A DNA stretch of 64,000 nt from Pseudomonadota bacterium (GTDB lineage: Bacteria; Pseudomonadota; Gammaproteobacteria; Burkholderiales; Burkholderiaceae_C), in assembly GCA_021783695.1 (NCBI GenBank), contig JAJXTO010000003.1, positions 1 to 64,000 on the forward strand, given 5' to 3'. Shown here one piece after another: positions 11,301 to 21,126 of the stretch. The notes under the pieces are model-generated. The model made no database searches. It was given only the letters and a program-made list of their open reading frames with translations, and was not told the origin of the DNA. Position 1 is the stretch's first letter. Every line of letters starts with the position of its first letter. The position numbers and the translations under genes were made by a program.

Positions 11301-11810
11301 TTAGTGGATGGGAACGCAGTCGTCGGCCAGGCGCGTCATGTTCTTTTTGTCGAACAGCATGCTCTTGGCTGGAATCTGGATGAGGACGAAGCCGACCTTG
11401 GCATCATCGAAGTGATAGGCGCCGGTGGACGTGGGCTTACGCTTGAGCAGGTAATGCTTGCGGTTCCAGGTCACCAGAACCGCTTGATCGTCGGCTGCCT
11501 CGACTTTGATGTCCATGGGCTGCCGTTGCGATCCGCACAGCATGCGGCCGTCCTTGAAGGCGAAGACCGGGTTGACATCGGGATAGCCGTTTTCGGTACC
11601 CACAGGCTGGGCCTGCGCGGTTTCCGGCGTGAGCAGCGCGGGTGTGGCCGCGGCGATGGCGACCGTGGAGGCAGGCTTGACCTTGGTTTTTGCCTTGTGG
11701 GTCTGGGTTGGCGTTTTGGCCGGGCCGGATTCGCCAGCCGCGTGGGCGGGCAGGGCGAGGGCGAAGGACAGGCCGAGCAGGCCGCAAAGAAGGTGCAACT
11801 TGAGCTTCAT
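11301..11810 (-). CDS. Secreted/periplasmic protein of unknown function within the prp operon
   Basis: A 169-residue protein that I do not recognise. The first 23 or so residues form a clear signal peptide (MKLKLHLLCGLLGLSFALALPAHA). A low-complexity Lys/Thr/Pro/Ala linker follows to about residue 65. A compact C-terminal region then runs from about 75 to the end, with three Cys-containing or hydrophobic segments (MLCGSQRQPM, LVTWNRKHYLLKR, LADDCVPIH). The start at 11810 was chosen because it begins the signal peptide and has GGAG upstream; an in-frame start nine codons earlier is possible. It lies between prpC and prpD, where standard prp operons have no such gene. Confidence 0.75.
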   Translation of the reverse strand: MKLKLHLLCGLLGLSFALALPAHAAGESGPAKTPTQTHKAKTKVKPASTVAIAAATPALLTPETAQAQPVGTENGYPDVNPVFAFKDGRMLCGSQRQPMDIKVEAADDQAVLVTWNRKHYLLKRKPTSTGAYHFDDAKVGFVLIQIPAKSMLFDKKNMTRLADDCVPIH

Positions 11811-11913
11811 ATCAGACGACTCCACGAACTGGACCACGGGAAAAGACCGCTCCAGGTCGTTGTGAGTGGTTGATCAGGCGCGGCTGCATGACGGTGAGTG
11901 CGCGTGACCGGGC

Positions 11914-13077
11914 TCAGGAACGCTGTGCGAGCGGGACGAACTGCAGGTTTTCCGGGCCAGTGTAATTCGCGCTGGGGCGAATGATCTTGTTGTCCTGTCG
12001 CTGCTCCACAACATGCGCGCTCCAGCCGCTGGTGCGCGAGATGACGAACAGCGGGGTGAACATGGCGGTCGGCACGCCCATTTTCTGATAGCTCACGGCG
12101 CTGAACCAGTCGAGATTGGGGAACATCTTTTTCACGTCCCACATCACCGCCTCCAGCCGTTCGGCGATGGCGAACAGGCGCATGTCGCTCTGGTCGGCGG
12201 ACAGGCGGCGCGCCACTTCCTTGATGACCTTGTTGCGCGGATCGGCGATGGTGTAGACCGGGTGGCCGAAGCCGATGACCACTTCCTTGCTGGCGACCCG
12301 CTGGCGGATGTCTGCCTCGGCCTCGTCCGGGCTGGCGTAGCGGCTCTGGATCTCGAAGGCCGCTTCGTTGGCGCCGCCATGCTTGGGGCCGCGCAGCGCG
12401 CCGATGGCGCCGGTGATGGCGCTGAACAGATCGCTGCCCGTCCCGGCGATGACGCGGGCGGTGAAGGTGGAAGCGTTGAATTCGTGCTCGGCGTAGAGAA
12501 TGAGCGAGGTGTGCATCGCCCTCTCCCACAGCGCGCTGGGCTTGTGGCCGTGCAGCAGGTGCAGGAAGTGGCCGCCAATGGAGTCGTCATCGGTTTCCAC
12601 CTCGATGCGCCGTCCGTTGGCGGCCCAATGCCACCAGTACAGCAGCATCGACCCCTGGCAGGCCATGAGCTTGTCGGCAATGTCGCGTGCGCCGGCGATG
12701 TTGTGATCTTCCTTCTCGGGCATGACGCAGCCCAGCACCGACACCCCGGTGCGCAGCACGTCCATCGGATGGGCGGACGGGGGCAGTTGTTCCAGCGCGG
12801 TTTTCACCGCGGCGGGCAGGCCGCGCAGGCGCTTGAGCTTGGTTTTGTAGGCGGCGAGCTCGGAGACGTTGGGCAGCTTGCCGTGGACCAGCAGATGCGC
12901 CACTTCCTCGAATTCGCAGGCCTCGGCCAGATCGAGAATGTCGTAGCCGCGGTAGTGCAGATCGTTGCCGCTGCGACCCACGGTGCACAGCGCCGTGTTG
13001 CCCGCCGCGACCCCAGAGAGGGCGACCGATTTTTTTGGCTTGAAGGTCATGCCGCCTGGCGCGGTGTTGTCACTCAT
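11914..13077 (-). CDS. prpC: 2-methylcitrate synthase
   Basis: PrpC condenses propionyl-CoA with oxaloacetate. The 387-residue citrate-synthase-fold protein starts with [22 protein letters not shown], typical of PrpC. It has [12 protein letters not shown], the active-site segment [22 protein letters not shown] and VIGFGHPVY. It is shorter than and clearly distinct from the GltA encoded at 19813-21126, and the PrpC-specific N-terminus plus prpB/prpD neighbours settle the assignment. GAGGAGACAACCC precedes the ATG. Confidence 0.96.
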   Translation of the reverse strand: MSDNTAPGGMTFKPKKSVALSGVAAGNTALCTVGRSGNDLHYRGYDILDLAEACEFEEVAHLLVHGKLPNVSELAAYKTKLKRLRGLPAAVKTALEQLPPSAHPMDVLRTGVSVLGCVMPEKEDHNIAGARDIADKLMACQGSMLLYWWHWAANGRRIEVETDDDSIGGHFLHLLHGHKPSALWERAMHTSLILYAEHEFNASTFTARVIAGTGSDLFSAITGAIGALRGPKHGGANEAAFEIQSRYASPDEAEADIRQRVASKEVVIGFGHPVYTIADPRNKVIKEVARRLSADQSDMRLFAIAERLEAVMWDVKKMFPNLDWFSAVSYQKMGVPTAMFTPLFVISRTSGWSAHVVEQRQDNKIIRPSANYTGPENLQFVPLAQRS

Positions 13078-13097
13078 GGGTTGTCTCCTCGGTGCTC

Positions 13098-13988
13098 TTA
13101 TGGTTTGGGTTTGCCGGAAAACAGCGCGTCGAGGCGCTGCTCGTAAGCGTGATAGCCAATGCTCTCGTACAACTCAGCGCGGGTCTGCATCAGCGGCACC
13201 ACGGCCTGCTGCGAACCGTCGCGGCGGATGGTCTGGTAGACGGTCTGCGCCACCTTGTTCATGGCGCGGAAGGCCGACAGCGGATAGAGCGCCATGGCCA
13301 CTCCCGCGCTGCGCAGTTCGTCCACGGTGAACAGCGGCGTGGCGCCGAACTCCGTGATGTTGGCCAGAAGCGGCACGCCCACGGCGGTGCCGAATTTGCG
13401 GTAGGTGTCCAGATCGAGTGCGGCTTCGGCGAAGATGGCGTCGGCCCCGGCCTCGGCGCAGGCGCGGGCGCGGGCGATGGCCGCGTCCAGACCTTCCACA
13501 GCGATGGCGTCGGTGCGGGCGATGATGAAAAAGTCGGGGTCGGTGCGCGCGTCGACCGCAGCCTTGATCCGGTCGACCATTTCGCTGCTGGACACGATTT
13601 CCTTGCCCGGCCGGTGGCCGCAGCGCTTGGCGCCGACCTGGTCTTCGATGTGCAGTGCCGCCGCGCCGAACTTGATCAGACTCTTGACCGTGCGCGCGAT
13701 GTTGAAGGCGCTGGGGCCGAAGCCCGTGTCCACGTCCACCAGCAGCGGCAGGTCGCAGACGTCGGTGATGCGGCGCACATCGGTGAGCACATCGTCCAGA
13801 GTGTTGATGCCCAGATCGGGCAGGCCCAGCGAACCGGCGGCAACGCCGCCGCCCGATAGATAAATGGCGCGAAAGCCCGCGTGTTGCGCCAGCAGCGCGT
13901 GGTTGGCGTTGATGGCCCCCACGATCTGCAGCGGACTTTCCTGTGAGAGCGCGTGGCGGAAGCGCTCGCCTGCACTTGGCGTTGTCAT
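13098..13988 (-). CDS. prpB: 2-methylisocitrate lyase
   Basis: PrpB cleaves 2-methylisocitrate to pyruvate and succinate. The 296-residue protein has the ICL/PEPM-superfamily catalytic motif KRCGH with Cys123, the same number as in E. coli PrpB. It also has the Mg-binding DVDTGFG and IARTDA segments. The ATG at 13988 gives the family-typical N-terminus; a longer in-frame reading would run into mdh. It lies 13 bp after the mdh stop and 20 bp before prpC, so the three genes are very likely co-transcribed. Confidence 0.96.
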   Translation of the reverse strand: MTTPSAGERFRHALSQESPLQIVGAINANHALLAQHAGFRAIYLSGGGVAAGSLGLPDLGINTLDDVLTDVRRITDVCDLPLLVDVDTGFGPSAFNIARTVKSLIKFGAAALHIEDQVGAKRCGHRPGKEIVSSSEMVDRIKAAVDARTDPDFFIIARTDAIAVEGLDAAIARARACAEAGADAIFAEAALDLDTYRKFGTAVGVPLLANITEFGATPLFTVDELRSAGVAMALYPLSAFRAMNKVAQTVYQTIRRDGSQQAVVPLMQTRAELYESIGYHAYEQRLDALFSGKPKP

Positions 13989-14001
13989 ATGGTGTGTGGC
14001 T

Positions 14002-14988
14002 TTACAGCAGGTGCTGCACACCGGCCTTTTCTTCTTCCAGTTCGGCAAGTGTTTTATTGATGCGCTCCTGCGAGAAGGCGTCGATGGGCAGATCGCGTAC
14101 CAGCTGGTATTCACCGTTTGCGCAGGTGACGGGGAAACCGAACATCGTGTCTTTGGGTATGCCGTAGGAACCGTCGGATGCAATGCCCATGCTGACCCAC
14201 TTGCCGTTGGTGCCCAGCACCCAGTCGCGCATGTGGTCGATGGCGGCGTTGGCTGCCGATGCGGCGGAACTCAGGCCGCGCGCCTCGATGATGGCAGCGC
14301 CGCGCTTGCCCACGGTGGGCAGGAACACCTCGCTGTTCCACACCGGATCGTTGATCAGGTCTTTGACCGACTGGCCGCCCACGGTGGCGAAGCGATAGTC
14401 GGCATACATGGTGGGCGAGTGGTTGCCCCAGACGCAGACCTTTTCCAGATCGGCCACGGCCTTGCCGGTCTTGGCGGCGAGCTGGCTCAGCGCCCGGTTG
14501 TGATCCAGGCGCAGCATGGCGGTGAAGTTCCTGGCCGGCAGATCGGGCGCGGACTTCATGGCGATGTAGGCGTTGGTATTGGCCGGGTTGCCGACCACCA
14601 GCGTCTTGACCGTGCGCTTGGCCACGGCATTGAGCGCCTTGCCCTGCGCGGTGAAGATCTGCGCATTGGCCGAGAGCAGATCGCGCCGCTCCATGCCTGG
14701 GCCGCGCGGACGGGCGCCGACCAGCAGGGCGTAGTCCACGTCCTTGAACGCGGTGTTCGGATCGTCGTGCGCGTTCATGTCGGCCAGCAGCGGAAAGGCG
14801 CAGTCCTCCAATTCCATCATCACGCCATTGAGCGCCTTCTGCGCCTTCTCGTCAGGAATTTCGAGCAACTGCAGAATGACAGGCTGATCGGCGCCGAGCA
14901 TCTGGCCGGAGGCGATGCGAAACAGCAGCGCATAGCCGATCTGGCCAGCGGCTCCGCTGACGGTGACGCGAACGGGGGCTTTGGACAT
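14002..14988 (-). CDS. mdh: malate dehydrogenase
   Basis: Mdh oxidises malate to oxaloacetate with NAD+. The 328-residue enzyme has [16 protein letters not shown] (Rossmann motif), substrate-binding [22 protein letters not shown], and the catalytic-His segment [12 protein letters not shown]. This is the cytoplasmic two-domain type common in betaproteobacteria. AGGAG lies just upstream of the ATG at 14988. It heads the minus-strand prp/acn cluster, so oxaloacetate supply and methylcitrate formation share an operon. A perfect palindrome 122 bp upstream is a candidate operator. Confidence 0.96.
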   Translation of the reverse strand: MSKAPVRVTVSGAAGQIGYALLFRIASGQMLGADQPVILQLLEIPDEKAQKALNGVMMELEDCAFPLLADMNAHDDPNTAFKDVDYALLVGARPRGPGMERRDLLSANAQIFTAQGKALNAVAKRTVKTLVVGNPANTNAYIAMKSAPDLPARNFTAMLRLDHNRALSQLAAKTGKAVADLEKVCVWGNHSPTMYADYRFATVGGQSVKDLINDPVWNSEVFLPTVGKRGAAIIEARGLSSAASAANAAIDHMRDWVLGTNGKWVSMGIASDGSYGIPKDTMFGFPVTCANGEYQLVRDLPIDAFSQERINKTLAELEEEKAGVQHLL

Positions 14989-15109
14989 GGGGGAACTCCT
15001 GTTTCGGTGAGGGTCGGGCAGGCGGGTGCGCACGCCGCGGCACGTTGTTGTGCGCTGCAGTATCCAGGCGAGTGTAGGTCGGGCCTGGAGCGGAGTCAAC
15101 AGCTCATCT

Positions 15110-15123
15110 ATCTTATATAAGAT
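15110..15123. promoter_or_regulatory. Perfect 14-bp palindrome between mdh and gntR (candidate GntR operator)
   Basis: ATCTTATATAAGAT is a perfect dyad in the 179-bp divergent region between mdh and the GntR/HutC-type regulator gene. The symmetric, AT-centred form suits a GntR-family dimer. The position lets it act on both divergent transcripts. Assignment to this regulator is inference from adjacency. Confidence 0.55.
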
Positions 15124-15158
15124 GTTTTTTAGCAAACGCTGGACAAGCCCGCTGTGCC

Positions 15159-15172
15159 TATGCTGCAATGCA
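15159..15172 (+). repeat. TATGCTGCAATGCA motif, copy 1 (before and over the gntR start)
   Basis: The same 14 bases recur at 16014-16027 ahead of sdhC. TATGCT resembles a -10 box. If it is used, the transcript would begin at or beyond the first gntR ATG (15168), making the ATGs at 15177 or 15180 better starts. Confidence 0.5.
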
Positions 15173-15968
15173 CGACATGATGGTGTCCCGCACTGCTCCA
15201 GATCCAGCGCCCGAGGCGCAATCGCCTGCTTCGTCCAACCCGAGTTTCAGCCCCTTGTACCGGCAGATCAAGGGATTGATCACGCGTGGCCTGCAGCACG
15301 GGGACTGGAAGCCGGGCGAACTCATTCCCAGCGAATCCGATCTGGCGCGTCGCTTCGGTGTCAGTCAGGGCACGGTGCGCAAGGCCGTGGACGAACTGGC
15401 TGCCGAAGGTCTGCTGCTGCGCAGGCAGGGCCGCGGCACATTTGTGTCCACGCACCACGAAGAGCGGGTGAAGTTCCGCTTTTTGCGTCTGGTGCCTGAT
15501 GTCGCCGAGGACGCGCGCGCGCTGCCGCAGCCCATGGAGCGGCAGTTTCTGGAGTGCAAGCGCACGCGCGCATCGCAAGATGTGGCGCGGATGCTCGGCA
15601 TCCGGTCGGGTGAAAGCGTGACGCAGATCCGGCGCCTGCTGCTGCTTGCGGGCAATCCTGTCGTGTATGAAGACATTTACCTCCCTGGCCCCGCCTTCCG
15701 TGCCTTGACTGCGGAACGGCTGGAGAGCTATCGCGGTCCGCTTTACGCCCTGTTTGAATCGGAGTTTTCCACCCGCATGGTGCGGGCCGAGGAAAAACTT
15801 CGCGCCGTCAACGCAACCGAGCAGGAAGCGCGGCTGCTGCGGGTCAAGGAGGGCGAGGCCCTGCTGCTCGTGGAGCGGCTGTCATTCAGCTATGGTGAAC
15901 TGCCTGCGGAATACCGCCGGGGGCTGTACGACACCCGGCATCATCACTATCGCAATGAGTTGAACTGA
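15168..15968 (+). CDS. GntR-family transcriptional regulator (HutC/UTRA subfamily)
   Basis: A 266-residue regulator. The N-terminal winged helix (residues ~28-95) contains [38 protein letters not shown] and RRQGRGTFV. The C-terminal ~150 residues form a UTRA ligand-binding domain ([29 protein letters not shown]). It lies between the divergent mdh-prp-acn and sdh-gltA groups, so control of TCA or methylcitrate genes by a metabolite is likely. The ligand is unknown. Start is uncertain: ATGs at 15168, 15177 and 15180 are in frame, and none has a strong ribosome site. Confidence 0.88.
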   Translation: MHDMMVSRTAPDPAPEAQSPASSNPSFSPLYRQIKGLITRGLQHGDWKPGELIPSESDLARRFGVSQGTVRKAVDELAAEGLLLRRQGRGTFVSTHHEERVKFRFLRLVPDVAEDARALPQPMERQFLECKRTRASQDVARMLGIRSGESVTQIRRLLLLAGNPVVYEDIYLPGPAFRALTAERLESYRGPLYALFESEFSTRMVRAEEKLRAVNATEQEARLLRVKEGEALLLVERLSFSYGELPAEYRRGLYDTRHHHYRNELN

Positions 15969-16013
15969 ACCTGCCAGAGAGTCAAAAACCGTGGCTGCCT
16001 GACGGGTCGTCCG

Positions 16014-16027
16014 TATGCTGCAATGCA
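16014..16027 (+). repeat. TATGCTGCAATGCA motif, copy 2 (upstream of sdhC)
   Basis: Identical to 15159-15172. It lies 120 bp before the sdhC ATG in the 178-bp gap after gntR, a position suited to a promoter -10 or an operator for the sdh operon. No convincing -35 box was found for either copy. Confidence 0.5.
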
Positions 16028-16146
16028 ATAGACTGAAAATACAAACAAAATATTGAAGCGTTTTCTGGCGTATTCAAGGACACCAACAAGAACACTCAAT
16101 ACGAGCTTCCGGTCATGCTATTTCCGTTCACAACGAGGCCAGCGTC

Positions 16147-16560
16147 ATGACAAAACCTGCGTCGCCACCGGCTCGGCCGGTTTATCGCAACATCCACATT
16201 ACCCAGATCGTGAGCTATCGCCTGCCGCTGGCGGGCATTGTCTCCATCCTGCACCGGGTCAGCGGCGCGGTGATGTTTCTCGCCTTGCCGCTGGTGCTCT
16301 GGGCGTTCGACGCCAGCCTGCGCAGCCCCGACAGTCATGCCGCCATCGCGCAGTTTCTTTCGCACGGGGTCGTCAAGCTCGTTCTGCTGGGTCTGTTCTG
16401 GGCGCTGATGCATCACCTCGTCGCCGGGGTGCGGCATTTGTGGATGGACGCATTCCATGCGGTGAGCAAGGCGCAGGGGCTGCAACTGGCCGTCATCACT
16501 TTTGTCGTATCGCTCGGTCTGACGGGGCTGTTCGGCCTCAAGCTGCTGGGGGTGTACTGA
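16147..16560 (+). CDS. sdhC: succinate dehydrogenase cytochrome b556 subunit
   Basis: SdhC is one of two membrane anchors that bind heme b and ubiquinone. The 137-residue protein has RPVYRNIHITQI at the N-terminus, the SdhC signature LHRVSGAVMFLALP, three hydrophobic segments (~40-60, ~77-97, ~115-136), and MHHLVAGVRHLWMD, which holds candidate heme-ligand histidines. It is the first gene of sdhCDABE, with GAGG upstream and 1 bp before sdhD. Confidence 0.94.
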   Translation: MTKPASPPARPVYRNIHITQIVSYRLPLAGIVSILHRVSGAVMFLALPLVLWAFDASLRSPDSHAAIAQFLSHGVVKLVLLGLFWALMHHLVAGVRHLWMDAFHAVSKAQGLQLAVITFVVSLGLTGLFGLKLLGVY

Positions 16561-16561
16561 A

Positions 16562-16927
16562 ATGGGCGGCAACGACATCGGCAACAAGCGCCTGGTGGTG
16601 GGCGCGCATTACGGTCTGCGCGACTGGATGGCGCAGCGCGTCACAGCGGCGATCATCGCGGTGTTCACCGTGGTGCTGCTGGCGTATTTCCTCGCCCCCG
16701 GCCCGCTCGACTATGCCCGCTGGCACGGCCTGTTCGCGCAGCAGTGGATGAAGCTGCTGACCTTCGTCACCGTGCTGGCGCTGATCTATCACGTCTGGGT
16801 GGGCATGCGCGATATCTGGATGGATTACGTCAAACCCGTGTGGGTGCGTCTGCTGCTGCAGATCGGCACCATTGTGTGGCTATTGGCTTGCGCGGGCTGG
16901 GCCTTGCAAGTGTTGTGGAGAGCGTAA
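16562..16927 (+). CDS. sdhD: succinate dehydrogenase membrane anchor subunit
   Basis: A 121-residue hydrophobic protein with three predicted membrane spans (~25-48, ~60-82, ~95-117). The family segment AHYGLRDWMAQRVTA is near the N-terminus, and YHVWVGMRDIWMDYVKP holds a likely heme/quinone-site His. It starts 1 bp after sdhC, and its stop directly abuts the sdhA ATG, so translation is tightly coupled. Confidence 0.93.
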   Translation: MGGNDIGNKRLVVGAHYGLRDWMAQRVTAAIIAVFTVVLLAYFLAPGPLDYARWHGLFAQQWMKLLTFVTVLALIYHVWVGMRDIWMDYVKPVWVRLLLQIGTIVWLLACAGWALQVLWRA

Positions 16928-18691
16928 ATGCAGGTCAGCAATCGCAAATTCGATGTGGTGGTGGTGGGCGCGGGCGGATCCGGATTGCGTTGCGCGCTGC
17001 AGCTGGCGCGCGCCGGGCTGGACGTGGCGGTGCTGTCCAAGGTGTTCCCGACGCGTTCGCATACCGTGGCGGCCCAAGGGGGCATCGGCGCTTCGCTCGG
17101 CAATATGAGCGAGGACAACTGGTACTGGCACATGTTCGACACCGTCAAGGGATCGGACTATCTCGGCGACCAGGACGCCATCGAGTTCATGTGCCGCGAG
17201 GCGCCCAGTGTGGCGTACGAGCTGGAACACATGGGCATGCCGTTCGACCGCAATCCCGATGGCACCATCTACCAGCGGCCGTTTGGCGGCCATACTGCCA
17301 ATTTTGGCGAAAAAGCCGTGCAGCGCGCCTGCGCCGCAGCTGATCGCACCGGCCATGCCATGCTGCACACGCTCTACCAGCAAAACGTCGCCGCGCGCAC
17401 CCATTTCTTTGTCGAATGGATGGCGCTGGACTTGATTCGCGACGCCGAAGGCGACGTGCTCGGCGTGGTCGCGTTGGAAATGGAAACCGGTGACGTCACC
17501 ATTTTCGAGGGCAAGACCACGGTGCTGGCCACCGGCGGGGCAGGGCGCATCTTTGCCGCGTCGACCAATGCCTTCATCAATACCGGAGACGGCCTGGGCA
17601 TGGCGGCGCGCGCCGGCATTCCGCTGCAGGACATGGAGTTCTGGCAGTTCCACCCCACCGGGGTGGCGGGCGCCGGGGTGCTGATCACCGAAGGGGTGCG
17701 CGGCGAAGGCGGCATTCTGCTCAACGCCAACGGCGAGCGCTTCATGGAGCGCTACGCCCCCACCTACAAAGACCTGGCGCCGCGCGACTATGTCTCGCGG
17801 TCGATGGACCAGGAAATCAAGGAAGGGCGTGGTGCCGGGCCGCGCAAGGATCATGTACTGCTCAAGCTCGATCACCTCGGGGCAGAGACCATCATGAAGC
17901 GGCTGCCTTCCATCCGCGACATTGCGATTCGTTTTGCCAACGTCGATCCGATCAAGGAACCCATTCCCGTGGTGCCGACCATTCATTACCAGATGGGAGG
18001 TGTGCCGGCGAACATCCACAGCCAGGTGGTTGTGCCGCAGGGCGACAACCCCACGGCAGTGGTGGGTGGGCTTTACGCCATCGGCGAATGTTCCTGCGTG
18101 AGCGTGCATGGCGCCAACCGTTTGGGCACCAATTCCCTGCTCGACCTGATGGTGTTCGGCCGGTCTGCCGGCAATCACATCATCGCCAGCGAGGCGCACA
18201 AGCGCGCACACAAACCCTTGCCGAAAGACGCGGCCGAGCGCTCGCTGGCGCGTCTTGCCCAGCTCGACGCCTCCAAGACCGGAGACGGCAGCCATGTGGT
18301 GGCAGACGCCATCCGCACGGCGATGCAGACCCATTGCGGCGTGTTCCGTACCGACAAACTCATGTCCGAAGGGGTCCAGGCCATTGCCGACATTGCCGAC
18401 CAGGTCGATCGCATTCACCTCAAAGACAAATCCAGGGTGTTCAACACCGCACGGATCGAGGCGCTGGAGGTCGACAACCTGATCGAGGTCGCCAAGGCCA
18501 CCATGGTCTCGGCTCAAGCCCGCAAGGAAAGCCGCGGCGCGCACTATCACAACGACCACACCGAGCGCGACGACCAGGACTGGCTCAAGCACACGCTGTG
18601 GTGGCGCGAGGGCAGCCGCCTGAGCTACAAGCCGGTCCAGCTCAAGCCCTTGACCGTCGAGCCTTTCAAACCCAAGGCCCGAACTTTCTGA
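16928..18691 (+). CDS. sdhA: succinate dehydrogenase flavoprotein subunit
   Basis: SdhA oxidises succinate to fumarate using covalently bound FAD. The 587-residue protein has the GAGGSG dinucleotide motif (residues 14-19) and the flavinylation segment TRSHTVAAQGG with His45. It also has substrate-site residues in HPTGV and in REGRGAGPRKDHV, and HGANRLGTNSLLDL. Length matches E. coli SdhA (588 aa). It begins immediately after the sdhD stop codon. Confidence 0.98.
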   Translation: MQVSNRKFDVVVVGAGGSGLRCALQLARAGLDVAVLSKVFPTRSHTVAAQGGIGASLGNMSEDNWYWHMFDTVKGSDYLGDQDAIEFMCREAPSVAYELEHMGMPFDRNPDGTIYQRPFGGHTANFGEKAVQRACAAADRTGHAMLHTLYQQNVAARTHFFVEWMALDLIRDAEGDVLGVVALEMETGDVTIFEGKTTVLATGGAGRIFAASTNAFINTGDGLGMAARAGIPLQDMEFWQFHPTGVAGAGVLITEGVRGEGGILLNANGERFMERYAPTYKDLAPRDYVSRSMDQEIKEGRGAGPRKDHVLLKLDHLGAETIMKRLPSIRDIAIRFANVDPIKEPIPVVPTIHYQMGGVPANIHSQVVVPQGDNPTAVVGGLYAIGECSCVSVHGANRLGTNSLLDLMVFGRSAGNHIIASEAHKRAHKPLPKDAAERSLARLAQLDASKTGDGSHVVADAIRTAMQTHCGVFRTDKLMSEGVQAIADIADQVDRIHLKDKSRVFNTARIEALEVDNLIEVAKATMVSAQARKESRGAHYHNDHTERDDQDWLKHTLWWREGSRLSYKPVQLKPLTVEPFKPKARTF

Positions 18692-18730
18692 TCCATGATT
18701 CGCCCGGTTGATCGGGCAAGAGGAGTGCAC

Positions 18731-19447
18731 ATGAGCGATACGCGCAAGATGAAGTTTTCCATCTACCGCTACGACCCCGAAAAGGACGCCAAGCCCTACA
18801 TGCAGGACTATGAGGTGACGCTCCTGCACACCGACAAGATGCTGCTCGACGCCATCCAGCGCATCAAGTGGGAACTCGACGACTCTCTGTCCATCCGCCG
18901 CTCCTGTCGCGAGGGCGTGTGCGGCTCGGATGCGATGAACATCAACGGCAAGAACGGTCTGGCCTGCATCACCAACCTGCTCACCCTCAAGGAGCCGGTG
19001 GTGCTCAAGCCGCTGCCCGGCCTGCCGGTCATCCGCGACCTGATCGTGGACATGACCCAGTTCTTCAATCAATACCACTCGATCAAACCCTATCTGGTCA
19101 ACAACACTCCGCCCCCGGAAAAGGAGCGCCTGCAAAGCCCGGCCGAGCGCGAGGAACTCAACGGCCTGTACGAGTGCATTCTGTGCGCGAGCTGCTCCAC
19201 TTCCTGCCCGAGTTTCTGGTGGAACCCGGACAAGTTCGTCGGCCCGGCGGGACTGCTGCAGGCCTATCGCTTCATTGCCGACAGCCGCGACGAAGCCACC
19301 GGCGAGCGCCTGGACAACCTCGAAGACCCCTACCGCCTGTTCCGCTGCCACACCATCATGAACTGTGTGGACGTGTGTCCGAAAGAGCTCAACCCCACGC
19401 TGGCGATCAGCAAGATCAAGGACATGATGGTGCGCCGCGCCGTCTGA
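18731..19447 (+). CDS. sdhB: succinate dehydrogenase iron-sulfur subunit
   Basis: SdhB relays electrons from FAD to quinone. The 238-residue protein has the 2Fe-2S motif SCREGVCGSDAM, the 4Fe-4S motif CILCASCSTSCPSFWW, and the 3Fe-4S ligands in CHTIMNCVDVCPKELNP. The ATG at 18731 follows AGAGGAG; upstream in-frame codons give no family-like sequence. It is 39 bp after sdhA. Confidence 0.98.
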   Translation: MSDTRKMKFSIYRYDPEKDAKPYMQDYEVTLLHTDKMLLDAIQRIKWELDDSLSIRRSCREGVCGSDAMNINGKNGLACITNLLTLKEPVVLKPLPGLPVIRDLIVDMTQFFNQYHSIKPYLVNNTPPPEKERLQSPAEREELNGLYECILCASCSTSCPSFWWNPDKFVGPAGLLQAYRFIADSRDEATGERLDNLEDPYRLFRCHTIMNCVDVCPKELNPTLAISKIKDMMVRRAV

Positions 19448-19454
19448 ACACACC

Positions 19455-19727
19455 ATGCTGACTGCCGCCGCCCCCGCAGACGCTGCCGAACTCTCCCGCT
19501 TGCGCTGGCGTGCCCGGCGCGGCATGCTGGAGAACGATCTGATCCTGCAACGCTATTTCGCGCAGCGTGATACCCCACTCGGCAAGGACGAGGTCGCGGC
19601 GCTCGATGCCCTGCTGGCCCTGGACGACAACACCCTGTTCGATCTGTTCCTGCGCAATACCCCGCTTCCAGGGGAGTTGGACCGGCCGCAGGTCCGGGAT
19701 TTGCTCGAAACCTTGCAGCGCTTGTGA
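19455..19727 (+). CDS. sdhE: succinate dehydrogenase assembly factor (FAD assembly factor SdhE)
   Basis: SdhE/YgfY proteins assist covalent flavinylation of SdhA. The 90-residue product carries the signature RWRARRGMLENDLILQRYF (the RGxxE motif at residues ~21-25) and an acidic C-terminal part. It lies 7 bp after sdhB and before gltA, the usual betaproteobacterial order. Confidence 0.92.
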   Translation: MLTAAAPADAAELSRLRWRARRGMLENDLILQRYFAQRDTPLGKDEVAALDALLALDDNTLFDLFLRNTPLPGELDRPQVRDLLETLQRL

Positions 19728-19812
19728 GCTTGGTACTGTTCGCGGCTCGCGTCATTCCGTCCCCGGAGCAGGTCTCCGGGAGCTTCACACCACAATCCCC
19801 GGAGATTAGAAA

Positions 19813-21126
19813 ATGACCCCCTCAAGCGATAAAGCCACGCTGTCTTTCGCGGACGGCGCACCCAGCGTCGAACTGCCAATCTACAAGGGCACGACCGGCC
19901 CGGACGTGATCGACATCCGCAAGCTCTATGCGCAGACCGGCAAGTTCACCTATGACCCGGGCTTCCTGTCCACCGCCTCGTGCAGCTCGGCCATCACCTA
20001 TATCGACGGTGACAAGGGCGAGCTGCTGTACCGCGGCTACCCCATCGAGCAGATTGCGGTGCAGTGCGATTACCTGGAAACCTGCTACCTCATCCTGTAC
20101 GGCGAGTTGCCCAACGCGGCGGAGAAAATGGTGTTCGCCGAGCGCATCACCAAGCACACCATGGTGCATGAGCAGATGCAGTTTTTCCTGCGCGGCTTCC
20201 GCCGCGACGCGCACCCGATGGCCGTGCTCACCGGGCTGGTCGGCGCGATGTCGGCGTTCTATCCCGACTCGATCAATGTCAACGACCCTGAGCAGCGCGA
20301 CATTTCCGCCATTCGGCTCATCGCCAAAATGCCCACGCTGGTGGCCATGGCCTACAAGTACAACATGGGCCAGCCCTACATGTATCCGCGCAACGACCTG
20401 AGCTATGCGGGCAACTTCATGCGCATGATGTGGGCCACGCCCTGCGAGGACTACACCCCCAACCCGGTGATCGAGCGCGCGCTCGACCGCATTTTCATTC
20501 TGCACGCCGACCACGAGCAGAACGCCTCCACCTCCACGGTGCGGCTGTGCGCTTCGAGCGGCACCAACCCGTTTGCCGCCATTGCCGCCGGCGTGGCCTG
20601 CCTGTGGGGCCCGGCGCACGGCGGGGCCAACGAAGCCTGCCTGAACATGCTCGACGACATCCAGGCCAAGGGCGGCGTGGCCAAGATCGGCGAATTCATC
20701 AGCGAGGTCAAGGACAAGAATTCCGCGGTGCGGCTGATGGGCTTCGGCCACCGCGTCTACAAGAACTACGACCCGCGCGCCAAGCTCATGCGCGAAACCT
20801 GCCACGAAGTGCTCGATGCCCTGGGCCTGCACGACGACCCGCTGTTCAAACTGGCCATGACCCTGGAAAAAATCGCGCTGGAAGACGACTATTTCATCCA
20901 GCGCAAGCTCTATCCGAACGTGGACTTCTATTCGGGCATCGTGCAGAAGGCCATTGGCGTGCCGGTGTCGCTGTTCACCGCCAACTTCGCGCTGGCGCGC
21001 ACCGTGGGCTGGATTGCGCAGCTCAACGAAATGCTCACCGACCCCGAGTACAAGATTGGCCGCCCGCGCCAGTTGTTCACCGGCGCGATGCGCCGCGACG
21101 TCAAGCCTGTTGCTCAGCGGGGTTGA
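19813..21126 (+). CDS. gltA: citrate synthase
   Basis: GltA condenses acetyl-CoA with oxaloacetate. The 437-residue protein is of the Gram-negative hexameric type, with [15 protein letters not shown], the active-site stretch [25 protein letters not shown], and [15 protein letters not shown]. It ends the sdh operon, preceded by an 85-bp gap and a GGAG ribosome site. Its last 26 bp overlap the 3' end of the convergent regulator gene, and no terminator separates them. Confidence 0.97.
   Translation: MTPSSDKATLSFADGAPSVELPIYKGTTGPDVIDIRKLYAQTGKFTYDPGFLSTASCSSAITYIDGDKGELLYRGYPIEQIAVQCDYLETCYLILYGELPNAAEKMVFAERITKHTMVHEQMQFFLRGFRRDAHPMAVLTGLVGAMSAFYPDSINVNDPEQRDISAIRLIAKMPTLVAMAYKYNMGQPYMYPRNDLSYAGNFMRMMWATPCEDYTPNPVIERALDRIFILHADHEQNASTSTVRLCASSGTNPFAAIAAGVACLWGPAHGGANEACLNMLDDIQAKGGVAKIGEFISEVKDKNSAVRLMGFGHRVYKNYDPRAKLMRETCHEVLDALGLHDDPLFKLAMTLEKIALEDDYFIQRKLYPNVDFYSGIVQKAIGVPVSLFTANFALARTVGWIAQLNEMLTDPEYKIGRPRQLFTGAMRRDVKPVAQRG

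Noticed and set aside
16880-19525. An 881-codon open frame on the minus strand opposite sdhA/sdhB
   Set aside because: It is antisense to two certain genes, has no recognisable domain, and is typical of stop-poor complementary frames in high-GC DNA.
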